DNA of 64,000 nucleotides from Rhinopithecus roxellana (taxonomy: Eukaryota > Chordata > Mammalia > Primates > Cercopithecidae): NCBI RefSeq assembly GCF_007565055.1, contig NC_044564.1:78140563-78204562 (forward strand), in the 5' to 3' direction. A program made the translations under genes and the position numbers. The notes below the pieces were generated by a model that ran no database searches, was not told the origin of the DNA, and saw only the letters and a list, made by a program, of their open reading frames with translations. Below are positions 37,986-49,606 of the stretch, in pieces. How positions within the stretch are numbered: position 1 is the first letter of the stretch; every line of letters starts with the position of its first letter.

Positions 37986-39116
37986 GCAGGGAATACTACG
38001 GTCAACCACTTCAGATTTTCCTGCTTTAGAATATGATAGAGTTGGATTTGGTGTTCTATATGTAGAACACAAATCTCCAAATCAGGACATTTTTGTGAGT
38101 GAAAGAAAACACTTAAAATTATTTAATGACAACAGACAACAACCTGGACTGTCCTTAGCAAATCAGGACTTAACAGTCATTACAAATGCCCAAGTCCTAT
38201 GACCCTTTGTCCCCCTTTCTGTCAGCCAGCACCGTCACTATACCATACTGTCCAAGAGGCCACATTCTACTTAGCACAACGAAGCAGTGAAAGCCAGCCT
38301 GAAGTGTTAGTCAAACAATTTTCTTTCATTTCATAATTCTGTGGGCACATATTATAAGCCCATAAAATTCAACAGCCCATAAAAATAGACAGCTTGATTT
38401 TATAAAACTCTCCCTTTACCACAACTGCTCAATGTTAACCCCCTTCACCTTCATTCCACCAAAGTATAAGAGTGTTTTAAAACAAGCATAATGCATGGAT
38501 TTAATAATTTTTTGAAACATGAAAATGCCTTGGTATAACAAAGCATAACAAATGGAAATGATTTCTCCTTGACTGTTATTTTCAGATTAAGGTTAGTTTG
38601 TCTTGATTCATCCTAAAATAGTTTCCCTCAGTGTATTTTTGTCCACTTAAGCCAGAGGCTTAGACAAGTCCCACTTACCTCCCACCAGGATCAGACATGA
38701 GTGGGATTTTTAAAATATAATTTAATGTTGGAAATTTCAAATAAGTTATTAGAAATTAAATGTCAAATCCTGATTAATTTTTATTACATGTGAATAATAA
38801 ACACATTGTAGGACTTTCTACAAACAGTTTTCCAATCTGTCATGGAAAAATTCTCCTAATACAGTATTAAATGATGCAGCAATGACTAAAAGTTATGACA
38901 TGAAACTATATAAAGAGTATGATCTGAACACTATATATAAAATGTAAAGGACATATATAATATATAGTATACTTATGTAGGTGTGCAAAAAATTAACAAT
39001 GGCAAAAATTAACAAGGGCAAGATTCTGAACAATTTTGGTTTTCCCCTTTTTTAAGTATTTAAAAGAATGATCTATATCAGCAGAGTTCCTTTTAAGTTT
39101 TAAACAGGGAAGTTGG
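37986..39116. other. No gene; unassigned
   Basis: AT-rich; no repeat or frame of note. Confidence 0.5.
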
Positions 39117-39272
39117 TACTTCTCAAAGTTTAATGCACATACAAATCAACTTGTAAACTTGTTAAAATGCAAAATCCAACTCACTAGTCTGGGGTAGGAC
39201 CTGAGATTCTGCAGTTCTAAAAAGCTCGCAGGTGATGCCAAAGTTGCCAATCCAAGGACCACACATTGAGGG
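39117..39272 (+). mobile_element. MER5-type hAT-Charlie element
   Basis: Nonautonomous DNA transposon: TTCTCAAAGTTTAATGCACA, then 'gtaaacttgttaaaatgcaa', 'ctagtctggggtaggacctg' and 'caggtgatgccaaagttgcc', ending AAGGACCACACATTGAG. The order and orientation fit MER5A. Confidence 0.7.
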
Positions 39273-39307
39273 TCAAGGCCATAGAACTCAAGCTGTCCAA
39301 CATGGTT

Positions 39308-39442
39308 GCACCTTAACATCATCATTTGGAGAGTTTTTACAGGCATTGACACGTAGGTCCCACTGCCAGATATTTCAGTTTAATTGGTTTGGGCTGAATA
39401 TCAGGAATTTTAAAACTTCTCAGGTGATACTAATGTGCTACA
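39308..39442 (+). mobile_element. Second MER5-like element
   Basis: 'ccttaacatcatcatttgga', 'gagtttttacaggcattgac', 'tcccactgccagatatttca', then 'tctcaggtgatactaatgtg'. It repeats the MER5 block order a few tens of bases after the previous copy. More diverged. Confidence 0.5.
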
Positions 39443-39468
39443 GAAGTTTACATTCCAGAAGGTCTGAT

Positions 39469-39594
39469 TTTATATATATATATATATTATATATATAAAG
39501 TATAAAATATATATGAAGTATATATACACAAAATACATATTTATATATATATTTATATATATATATACACACACACACACAAACACACACACAT
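39469..39594 (+). repeat. TA-rich tract followed by (CA)n
   Basis: Alternating TATATA blocks with short interruptions (39469-39567), then CACACACACAC (39568-39592). Confidence 0.9.
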
Positions 39595-40142
39595 CATTTT
39601 ATTGTGAGTGATTCCTGTGTAGCTTTATGTTCTATGTGATCAGACATTTGCCTTTGTATTACTTTAGATGTGCATATTTTTTCAACAATTGCTCTTGAGT
39701 TTTCCAAAAATAAGAAAGCAACATCATCACTCATAGCTCCATCTCTAAAAATGACCTCTTTAGAGGAAAATTTCAGGATGCCAGCACTGTGTTCACTGGA
39801 AGCTAAACTCAACACTGCAAGGGAATGGGCCACATTGTCAAAGAAGACATATGGCACATCACAAATGTGAAGAGTTCTATCTACTTTTCGTTTGATATTC
39901 AGCTTTTCTTCATCTTAGAATCAGCAAATATTATTTCTTTTCCTTGAAGTGTTCTGGTCTTGAGCCAGCCACTTAATCTTTCCAAGGCCCATGGATGAAA
40001 TGAAGGGATACCATCAAATGATCCCCACATTCCCTTTTGATTCTAAAGTTCTGAGTTTCTCACTTTTTCCTCTGTCCATTCTTTCTGCTCCTCATTGTCA
40101 CTGTCAATGTCAACATTATCATCTCAAATACTCCCCTGTAGA
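39595..40142. other. No gene; unassigned
   Basis: Overlapping frames on both strands at 39594-39870 have no domain. No repeat recognised. Confidence 0.5.
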
Positions 40143-40143
40143 G

Positions 40144-40319
40144 CAGTGTTTGTGAAACTTTAGTGTATATGAAGACATTCAGTGAGGATGACCAAACACA
40201 CATTCTGAGACCCATCCTCAGACTTTCTGGTGCAGTAGACCTGGTAGAGAGCCTGGGAATTTACGTTTCTAAAGTTTCTAGGTGATGATGATGCTCTGGT
40301 CTACACTTTGAAAACCACT
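40144..40319 (+). mobile_element. MER5A-like hAT-Charlie element, near complete
   Basis: Begins CAGTGTTTGTGAAACTTTAG and ends CTACACTTTGAAAACCACTA, which are recognisable as inverted terminal repeats. Inside are 'ctggtgcagtagacctggta' and 'gggaatttacgtttctaaag', in MER5A order. Confidence 0.75.
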
Positions 40320-41091
40320 ATTTAGAACATTCATACAAACTAAATTAGGATACTTTTCAGTAAGGAGTAATTAGCAAGGTGTGGAGAAAGAAATGGGCAC
40401 ATAGCTCCAAAAGCAATAGACATTTGCCCAGAAAGCACATTGCCTAAGGAATATCAATTATGATGTGTGTTTCTAGAAAACTCCGCTCAATCCACCTCAC
40501 AGATCAATCTAATTAGAGGAAAGTTTCTTTGCCTATTGCTAAATACATGCAATTTGAAACCAGCAAGAAACTATAGGATTGCTACCCTCCTCCAAATGAA
40601 AACAGGCTGAAATGAAGCAACATTTCCCTCAATTTGATAAACTACTAATTGCAGAGCAGGCTTGAGCTGTAGAAAGCATAAGCAAACAAAGTAACTCACA
40701 AACAAAATCAATTCAACAGCACTATATGTTAACTTAAAAAACACCTGCTCACACTATACAGTCATAAAGTACCTTCAGAAAATGAGAAATTATATCCAAG
40801 ATCTGACAAAGTCCTTCTTGATGTGTATTATTCAGACCCTTTCGATGTGGATTACCTGAAGCTTTCCTAGTCAGAACATTATGATTAAATTTTTACTTTC
40901 TAAATTTTACTTTTATGTGGATGAAAAACATAGAAGAAACTATATATATTATTAGATATTGGCAAATCTATTATCTTAATTTCCTTCATAGCACATATCA
41001 TGGAGAGGAAATTCTAAGTACCAATAATTTGACACCATTCCTGTGTGAAATCCTTCCTTTGTGTTGACATGTAGAGTAGATTTGCAAACAG
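40320..41091. other. No gene; unassigned
   Basis: AT-rich single-copy sequence. Confidence 0.5.
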
Positions 41092-41134
41092 GTGCACACA
41101 CACACACATACACACACACACACATATAGATATA
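41092..41134 (+). repeat. (CA)n-rich microsatellite
   Basis: CACACACACACATACACACA and further CA units, running into TATAGATATAT. A looser CA/TG-rich zone continues to about 41210. Confidence 0.9.
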
Positions 41135-41897
41135 TTTACACTCATGCACATGTAGATATGTGCATGAAATGGAAACACACATATATACATGCATGTTCAT
41201 GCACACATTGTCCTTCTAAGAAACTCTTTAAGGGCTGAAAATAAGATAATCAGGTGTCTTGCTTCTGTTTTCTCTAGCAGAGTGTGCCTTTGCATATTTC
41301 AAGGTTTCCCCAGGAAGATGCAGAAAGTGTAAATCACACCCTTACAGCACTGAGTCAGCATCAATCTGGCAACTGCTGCTTTATTTGTGCAGGAACCCGT
41401 TCCATGCCATGCTTGGCATTCTCCAAACCCGTTTTAAGATCAATGTTATTAATATATCTCATTAGGTCATTGTAATCACCATTGTTTTCTTTCATAGAAA
41501 ATACTTGTAAAAATAGCATGAAATTCTCAAAATGGTTTAGATGAAAGAAAAAAAAATGAAGTAGTGTGGAAAATGGCTTAAGTCTTTTTATTATTTTTTT
41601 AAAGGAGGATATTAAAATGTTCACCCTGAAGTTTATCAAATGTCTTGGAGATTCTTTGTACATCCATTCAGTAGTTATAAATTTGAGCACTCCATGCTGC
41701 TTCCACCATGGGCATATTTTCAGCAACTTTATATGAAGAAGAGGGATTTTTGGGTTGTGTTGTCATGGTAACCCTATATTCAGGTTGAAAAGCTTTATTG
41801 AATGTTTTGGGTATTTCTCCATCGCAGCCTTCATTTAATAGATTTTGATGTTCAAATGTTTAAATATACTACTTCATCTCTGATAGTGCTATTTGGC
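41135..41897. other. No gene; unassigned
   Basis: The minus-strand frame at 41361-41726 (121 codons) has no recognised domain and no supporting context. Confidence 0.45.
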
Positions 41898-41985
41898 CAT
41901 ACATATACATATATACACACATACACATATATATAACATACATATATATGTGCCATACATATGTACATATGTGCCTATATTGTTT
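41898..41985 (+). repeat. ATAC/TATG-type simple repeat
   Basis: Degenerate ACATATACATATATACACAC-type repeat continuing to ATGTACATATGTGCC. Confidence 0.85.
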
Positions 41986-44339
41986 ACATGTTTATATACC
42001 TATAGGAAAGAAAATTGATAAATATGATTTTTCTTTCTCTTCCTCTAATCCTTTTGGCACCTAAGGTTTTTCACTTGTGAAAAGCAAAAGAAGATACATA
42101 GATACAGTTTCAGATATAGAGAAAATAGATGGCCTCTTATTTATACCTCACAATAGTACCACAATGTACTCCTAAAAGTGCTGTTGTTTTCCCCACACCA
42201 TTTTCTTTACTCAAAAGGGTGGATATACTACATGGGTAAGAATCAATAGGGCTCAGAGAGGATCAAGGGAGTCAGTAAGTGATATGAGAAAAGCACAGTT
42301 GCTCCTATTTGTCCTTTTTACAAAAACTCCTTGCTATAACCCAGTATTTCTGGAAACATTTTTCTAAGGAATGCATGTGTCCCATCAAGGGTGAATTAGA
42401 GTTTCAAGGTAAAAAGAACTTTGTTGTTAAATCCATTAGGATGATCCTGAATTAGATAAAGGATTTAATATTCTTCTGTGTATTGTCATGTCTTTGAAGG
42501 ATCAAATAGTCATACCCAAATATTTTAACAAGGAACCTTGGAAGTGGGTCAGCTATAGAGCAGACTTTGGGAAATGCTGCTTTCTAGCATATTTCTAACA
42601 GGTTTCTACCATTCCAAATGTGAGTAGGATCAGAAGGAGATTCCTGAGTGGGTCAGCAAAGTGATACTTAAATCATATTTTGTCTTTCTGCATATATTTG
42701 AAGACATAGGTCTTTCAAAACATAATCAGAGCTCATGCGAGGAAAATTAGAGACCCCTTAGCTATAGGTCCCTCGTCTGCTAGAAAATCATCTCTATGCA
42801 CGTAATCTCAGGAAACTATAGCAGCAACTGCGAAAGGTCTCCAAGAGAGAACTTATCTTAAAATTCTGCCCTGAGAGTGATTCTAAGGAAACAAACTAAT
42901 TAACTACAGGGCAGGATATATATGAGAGGGAAATTTGAGGTCCTCCCTCATATGAATGCTGCTGTTTTCCCTACTCACACATTTTAAACTGTAATTTAAG
43001 CCTTTTATTATCTAGTACAGTAACTACAGTAATGGGAGCCTAGAGAATAATTTTCAATCAAATATAATTTTCTTTGAAATTTTGAAGAAAAATATACTTC
43101 ATTACTGAAGCTGATGCTTATACCTTTTGGATTATGATTCGAGACGATCTTTCCAATCTTGTGCAAAACTATCAGAAATCACTCCTTGCATTATTTCAAT
43201 ATACAGTTTAAAAACATGCCTTGAACTTCTTATTCTGTATTGACCCTTTAATAAGTGCAAGTTTGTTATTATGATAATGAGTATTATTTAATACTTATCA
43301 TATCCAACCTTAAAATAGTTTCTGCACAGCAGGGCTATTTTAGAAGTACAATCCCAAATAAAAACCATAAACTGTGGTGTTGGTGATTCACATCAGAGAA
43401 AACAACTACTATCAAATATATTTACATCAAAAATTGTTAGCCATAGGGAGTTGTTCTTCCTGACTTCATCATCCAGTTCTCAACCAGCATCTTTTTCACC
43501 TTTGCATGACATACTTCTAGGAATGAGTAGGAATGCTGCTGAAGGAAGAGGCAGAGTGGACACTGTCAGTCTTACCGTGCCATTTTTACACCACAGCACC
43601 ATAGCTTTGCTCACGGAAGAAGAATCTCTCTGTGAAAGAATCCATTTCATAACTGAATTGTTAGTTGCTGGGTGCTTCAAGGTCTAAAATCTGTCCAAAT
43701 CAATTCTTCTCTTCTTAAAGGGTCAGTTTCCCCAAAGCTCACTAGCTGAATCTGAAGAGTACATGTACTCACATAATACAGCTTTTTTCAGTCACTTTGC
43801 CTGATTGATTTCTCCATCACAGTGAGTTAAGAAAGGGAAGTGCAGTGGTTTTTGGTGGTACCCAAGGCAGATCCCCTTTACCAGACTGCGAGCTTATCCC
43901 CAGTTGTTGAGAGTGTTTTGTGCTAATGACTCACAGCTTTCCCCTTCTCTATCGAATTTCCCTTAGCACCAACTGAGCCCCTGGGGGGAGAAATAACCAG
44001 CTGGTTTGTCCAAGATTCTCCCGGTTTTTAGCACTGAGAGTTCTGCAGCAGGGAAAACATCTTATACTCCAGTAACTGCAATGGTTGGTCGTTCCCACTG
44101 CCCTCCCTTATGACTGATACAAGAAGTCCCCACAGGGGTGGCCTTGAGATGACTGTAGACATTGTTACTTGTCTCCCGCCCCTCCTCTGTCCTGCTTTCC
44201 TCATTCTCTTTTTCCTTAGAGCGCTCCTTCCACAAATTACATGCTCCCAAACTCTTGTCACAGGCTGAGGAACCCTATCTTACCTAAGGCAGAATATGTG
44301 TCAGTACTAGACAAGGGCTCCAGGAAAGCAGCAAAATCG
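41986..44339. other. No gene; unassigned
   Basis: Single-copy-looking DNA. G+C rises at 43850-44280. The end of that part (ACAAATTACATGCTCCCAAA, then TCTTGTCACAGGCTGAGG) resembles the 3' end of some old LTR-type repeats, but I could not place it. Confidence 0.4.
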
Positions 44340-44562
44340 GGTGGAAACTATGGGTTTTGAGGTAAAACTCACCTAAGCTGACATGCTACATTTTTTCCTT
44401 GCAAGATATGTGACCTTAGGCAAGTTGCTAAAACTCTTTCTTCCTCAATTTTCTCATCTGTTAAATGGTGACAGTAACATCTGTTTTATGGGGTTTTATG
44501 ATTATTTTAAAACAAACAATATTTTGGACATATTGTCAGTGCTCAGTAAATGGTACTTTTTG
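44340..44562 (+). mobile_element. MIR SINE
   Basis: MIR in order: 'atatgtgaccttaggcaagt', 'ttcctcaattttctcatctg', 'ttaaatggtgacagtaacat', 'ttgtcagtgctcagtaaatg'. Well preserved over the core. Confidence 0.8.
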
Positions 44563-44954
44563 TGAAAAATCTTCAGCATTTATTTAAAAGTGGGTGCTCA
44601 GTTAAGTCGAGTACTTAGTACATATTAATTGCATTAACTTACCCACCCCATATAGACATTTTATCATTATAATCTAAAAACATTTTTAAAAATCCATTAC
44701 AAATGTGATTTCAGATACATACATGTGAATTTTTTAAATCTTGCCAAACTATAAGACAATTCTGATTTGATTAAGATTCTTATCTGATCAAGATTCTCTT
44801 CTCTCTCAAATTTGGTTTTAGAAATGGGAAAGTCTTAGATTTTAAAGCTATGTAATTTTTTTAAATAAGCACATATTTCAGAAATAATGAGCAGGCCAAT
44901 TATGGAGATAAATCTTAAAATAATAATAATTATAAAAGAAATTTTGTTGTGGTG

Positions 44955-45515
44955 ATAAGAATCCAACCTGAGCTCTACCATCTAAAATTTTTAAGTGCAT
45001 GATACAGTAGTGTTAACTATGGGTACAATGGTGTTCAGTGGATTTCCAGAAATTATTCATTTTTCATAACTGAAACGTTTTACCATTTCTCCCTCCCTGC
45101 AGCCCCTGATAACCACCATTCTACTCTCTGTTTTTATGAGTTTAGCTATTTTAAATAACTCATATAAATGGAATCATGCAGTAATTATCCTGTGACAAAT
45201 TTCACTTAGCATAATGTCCCAACGTTTTCTCCATGCTATTGCATGACAGGATTGTCTCCTTTTTATAAGGCTGAATAATATTTCATTGTATGTGTACACC
45301 ACATTTTATTTATCCACCCATTATCAGTGAACATTTAGATTGTTCCCACATCTTGGCAATTGTGAAAAAATGCTGTAATGAAGATAACAGTGTTAAAATT
45401 TTTTCAAAATCCTGATTTCAATTCTTTTGGATATAGATACAGAAGTGGGATAACTGAATCATGTGGTAGTTCTGTTTTTAAATTTTTTAAGGAACTCTTT
45501 GAATTTTCCAATTTT
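44955..45515 (-). mobile_element. L1M-type LINE-1 3' fragment, minus strand
   Basis: The reverse complement of an old L1 3' UTR and ORF2 C-terminus. It runs 'ctaccatctaaaatttttaa', 'gtgttaactatgggtacaat', then 'ggaatcatgcagtaattatc', 'ataatatttcattgtatgtg', 'ccattatcagtgaacattta' and 'gttcccacatcttggcaatt'. These are the inverted codons of the conserved ORF2 end. Many stops are present. Confidence 0.85.
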
Positions 45516-45604
45516 TTACAGATGTATACATCAAGATCCATATTTAGAATAAAAGATCTGAAATAAGAATGGTATTCTAAAAAACTAGTTAATAACTTTA
45601 ACTT

Positions 45605-45760
45605 ATCAAGCTCTTTCTGTGTAGTTCTGTGATATGTATATTACATACATAATTCTCAATTCTCACAACCCTGGAGCAGTGAGAGTACCAGTGTTACCAA
45701 GAAGGGAACTGAGACTCAAGTTAATTAAAGCCACAGAGTAAAGGGAGAATTAGTAGAAGT
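45605..45760 (-). mobile_element. MIR SINE fragment, minus strand
   Basis: 'aattctcaattctcacaacc', 'ctggagcagtgagagtacca', 'agaagggaactgagactcaa' in reverse-complement MIR order. Confidence 0.6.
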
Positions 45761-46962
45761 AACCGGGAAGCGGAAAATCAAAATGCAGTTAATCACAGGA
45801 GTTTCTAGAAATTTCTCTTTAACTAGAGATCATTAAAATTAAGTCATCTTGCAACCACTTTAACTTTTGTATGATCACTTCACATTTAGAAACAGGCCCT
45901 TCCCTTTCACTACTGACTTCTTAGAATCCAGTAATTATGATATATCCTTATAATTATTTAAAAATTGTTTAGCTGTCACACCTGATTTCTGCTCATTCCT
46001 TGAACCTAAGTAAAACTAGAGCATTTACCTAGTAAAACAAGCCACATAAGCCTCCCCCTCACTGTCAAACAGCTGTTCATCCACCAACAATCTTTACTGA
46101 GGACAGAGCAGAATACTTGGCATTTTAGTAGGTTTTATAGCTACACAAATATGATTAATTCAAATACCAATTTTATCTAGAAACCATAGACTCTAGCACC
46201 ACTCTATCTAAAAACAGGAGAGGAAAAGAGTGTTCAACTCTTATGTGTAGAGTCCTAAGAGTAGTTTTTTTTTTTCATAAAGCCTGGTTTATGAACTTAT
46301 AATTGACTAGTGAGAATCATGCTTTAATTATGACTTTGAAAAGGCCCTGGCAGTAGACTAGCTCTGACAGTCAGTGACACGGTATAGGCTTAAGAGAATA
46401 GGTATTTATACAGGCAGTGTCAATCACCTAGTACAAGCCATTTCAACTGCCTGTCCCAATCAGGGCCAGCATCCAAAAGTATAGCAATTAGAATGAGTAG
46501 ATGAAAAGCACTGGGGACATAATGATGGAAGCCCATGGCCAGGGGAACCCACAAGACAGCATAAAATGTCACCTTCATGCAGACGGCTATTTTAATACTG
46601 ACGAGACAAATTGAAGTCCTTTAAAATGAGGCCATGTAATTTGTTGAAATGGAGAACAAAGAGCCAATTTAACAAAATCAAAGGGCATAGATGTTTCCCC
46701 CAAACTTTAGCAGTTCAACCTGATTTCATATATATGACAACAACCTCTTACCACAGGATCTAACCACTTAATATTATATATGAGCCAATATTTGATCTTA
46801 TAACATAATAACCACTGGATGCTGAAGACAGAATAATTACAATTCATTAATATATTCAGGAAAGTTAAGTAGTTACATTGTTCTACCTTTTTTTCCCAAC
46901 ATTTAGTTAAAAAGAAGGAAAGCAGGGTCTTAACTTAAAAAGCACCATATATATACATACAA
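45761..46962. other. No gene; unassigned
   Basis: AT-rich; no repeat family recognised. Confidence 0.5.
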
Positions 46963-47257
46963 TTTTATTTTATTTTTTGAGACAGAGTCTCGCTCTGTTG
47001 CCAGGCTGGAGTGCAGTGGCACAATCTTGGCTCAGTGCAACCTCCGACTCCCAGGTTCAAGTGATTCTCCTGCCTCAGCCTCCTGAGTAGCTGGGACTAC
47101 AGCTGCGTGCCACCATGCCCAGCTAATTTTTGCATTTTTAGTAGAGATAGGGTTTCACCATGTTGGCCAAAATGGTCTCGATCCCTTGACCTTGTGAACT
47201 GCCCACCTCAGCCTCCCAAAGTGCTGGGATTACAGGTGTGAGCCACCACGCCCAGCT
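46963..47257 (-). mobile_element. Alu SINE, minus strand
   Basis: The reverse complement of a dimeric Alu: ATTTTATTTTATTTTTTGAG start, GACAGAGTCTCGCTCTGTTG, end GAGCCACCACGCCCAGCT. The flanks share AAAAAGCA plus an AT-rich stretch (46937 and 47260 regions), a possible degraded target duplication. Confidence 0.95.
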
Positions 47258-47297
47258 GAAAAAGCATTATATTTAGAGTTAGAAGGTATAAATTCGC

Positions 47298-47603
47298 TTT
47301 TTTTTGTTAGTTTGTTTTGAGACAGAGTTTTGCTCTTGTCACCAGGCTGGAGTACAATGGTGCGACCTCGGCTCACTGCAACCTCCTCCTCCTGGATTCA
47401 AGCAATTCTCCTGCCTCAGCCTCCCGAGTAGCAGGGATTATAGGTGCCTACCACCATGCCCGGCGAATATTTTTTGTATTTTTAGCAGAGATGAGGTTTC
47501 ACCATGTTGGCCAGGCTGGTCTCGAACTCCTGACCTCAGGTGATCCATTTGCCTCGGGTTCCCAAAGTGCTGGCATTACAGGCGTGAGCCACCACGCCCG
47601 GCC
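47298..47603 (-). mobile_element. Alu SINE, minus strand, with target-site duplication
   Basis: A second inverted Alu only 40 bases after the previous one. It is flanked by TATAAATTCGC (47287-47297) and TATAAATTCAC (47604-47614), an 11-base target duplication with one mismatch. AluS-like divergence. Confidence 0.95.
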
Positions 47604-47794
47604 TATAAATTCACATCTTGATTCAATTTATTCTAACTTTGAAATCTTGAATGATACTTCTAACCTCAATTCTTTTACTGTAAAGAGTGACAATAATATA
47701 AGGTCATTGTGCAAATCACTTGATGCCTAACATATGTAAACTATAAAACAACAAAACAGAATCATAATTATTAAAAACTGTATTATTTATTTAT

Positions 47795-48345
47795 GTATAA
47801 TAAATTATGCTATAATTTAGCAGCTGGAAGCAACAAATATTTATTATCTCCTACTTTCTGCAACTCAGGAATCTAGGAGTGGCATAGCTAGATGACGCTG
47901 TATCAAGTTCTCTCACAGAGGCTGCAGTCAAGATGTTGGCTGGGGTTACAAGTGTCTCAAGGCTCTACTTGGAAAAAATCTGCTTCTAAGCTCACTTGTG
48001 TGGGAGTTTTCAGGCCATAGAAGATCCATTTCAAAGCTCACCCATGTGGCTACAGGAAGGCCTCAGAGAGTTTGTTTCTGATTTCAGAAACAAACAAACA
48101 AGTTGTTGCCTCACTACTTGGCAATTGGCTTCTGCCAGAGTAAGGTATCCAAGAGAGAGCAAGATAGGGAACCCAAGAGAAAAACACAATATTTTTTATA
48201 CTCTAATATCAGAAGTGGCATACCATTATTTTGGCTGTATTCTATTTGTTAGAAGTAAGTCATTAAATTCAGCACACACTCAAGAGTAGAAGATTACACA
48301 AGGGTATGAATACCAGGAGGAAGGGATCATTATTATGGTAGGAGA
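47795..48345 (-). mobile_element. MLT1-type MaLR LTR, minus strand
   Basis: Reverse complement of an MLT1-like LTR. The inverted 3' end is at 47812-47860 (AATTTAGCAGCTGGAAGCAA, then AAATATTTATTATCTC with the inverted AATAAA). It continues 'caggaatctaggagtggcat', 'ggctgcagtcaagatgttgg' and 'ccattattttggctgtattc', and finishes with 'gggtatgaataccaggagg' near 48302-48320. MaLR LTRs are nonautonomous relatives of ERVL. Confidence 0.75.
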
Positions 48346-48479
48346 GGATAGCTCCATGCATGTTACTGCCCCTGAAAACCTTCCAGTGGGATAAGATGTG
48401 GAGATGGGAGACAGTAATACTGATGATCCTGACCCTCTGCAGCTCAAGGTTAATGTGTGTGTTTGGGTCTTAGTTTTTA

Positions 48480-49138
48480 ATTAAAAAAATAAATAAAAAT
48501 AAAAGTAATAGTAAAAATAAATTTTTAAAATAGAGTTTATAGAACAAGGATATAATGAAAAAATAATTTGTACAGTTATACAATGTGTTTTAAGCTAAGT
48601 GTTATTATGAGTCAAAATGTTTTGAAATTTTAAAACTTACAAAGTAATAAAGTTATGATAGACGAAGGTTAATTTATTATTGAAGAAAGAAATTTTTTAT
48701 AAGTCTAGTATAGCCTAAGTGTACAGTGTTTATGAAGTCTATAGTAGTGTACACTAATGTCCTAGGCCTTCACATTCACTCACTCCTCATTCACTGACAC
48801 ACGGAACATACCTTCTAGTACTGCAAGCTTCATTCATGTAAGTGCCCTATATAATTGTACCATTTTTAGACCATACTTCTACTGTACTTTTCTATATTTA
48901 GATATGTTTATATACACAAATACTTACCATTGTGTTTTAATTGCTTATAGTATTCAGTACGATAACATGCTGTATCAGTTTGTAACCTCGAAGCAATAGG
49001 CATATAGCCTGGGAGGGTAGCACAGACTACACCATCTAGGTTCGTGTAAGTATACTATGATGTTTGCACAATGACAGAGTCACCTAATGATGTGTTTCTC
49101 TGAATGTATCACTGTTGTTAAGTAATGCATGACTGTAT
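48480..49138 (-). mobile_element. Tigger3-like pogo DNA transposon
   Basis: The right terminus TTGTTAAGTAATGCATGACTGTA (to 49138) is the inverted CAGTCATGC-type end with the TA target. Internal blocks include 'ggttaatttattattgaaga', 'gtagcctaa'-like 'gtatagcctaagtgtacagt', 'gtcctaggccttcacattca', 'aaatacttaccattgtgttt' and 'accatctaggttcgtgtaag'. No transposase frame survives. The left end is vague in an A-rich stretch. Confidence 0.75.
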
Positions 49139-49529
49139 TTATCTTCATACTTTATAGTCAATATGTAATTTGTGAATCTTAACATTTTATGATCCTCATA
49201 GAAGTCAGTGTGTTCCTCATACCACCTTGATCCTCTACAAAGTTATTAATTCTCCATGTGCTTCCTTCCTGTTTCTTCCCTCTGCTTCCTACTCATTAGC
49301 TTCCTTAATGTTGCTCTAACAGTCTTCCACATTACATTTGAAAGTGTCAGAAAAGAGCAGACAGAACATAAGAAGATTCATGATACCAAGTTATAAAAGG
49401 ACTGATATATCTGTTGACTTAATAATGTCTTTGACATTATTGTCTAGCCATTCTAGAACTGTAATTAATGTCTACCCATTCTCGAATTTATTTGAAATGC
49501 CCCAGTGAGCATTTCCTTTGCCCATGTCA
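49139..49529. other. No gene; unassigned
   Basis: AT-rich with a short pyrimidine tract near 49260-49295. Confidence 0.5.
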
Positions 49530-49605
49530 GCACTAAAAAAATTTCAGATTTTTGAGCACTTCAAATTTCAGATTTTCAGATGTGAAATTCTCCACCTGTA
49601 GGTGT
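49530..49605 (-). mobile_element. Pogo/Tigger-type terminal fragment (second kind)
   Basis: The repetitive TTTCAGATTTTTGAGCACTT, then AAATTTCAGATTTTCAGATG and CTCCACCTGTA, resembles the inverted terminus of a Tigger2/MER28-type element (ending CAACCTG-TA). Short and diverged. Confidence 0.4.
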
Positions 49606-49606
49606 A

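Noticed and set aside
41361..41726. 121-codon minus-strand frame
   Set aside because: No domain, AT-rich lysine/phenylalanine/isoleucine mix expected by chance, no context.
46937..47275. Target duplication of the Alu at 46963-47257
   Set aside because: Only AAAAAGCA plus AT-rich sequence is shared and it is not adjacent to the A-tail; not claimed.
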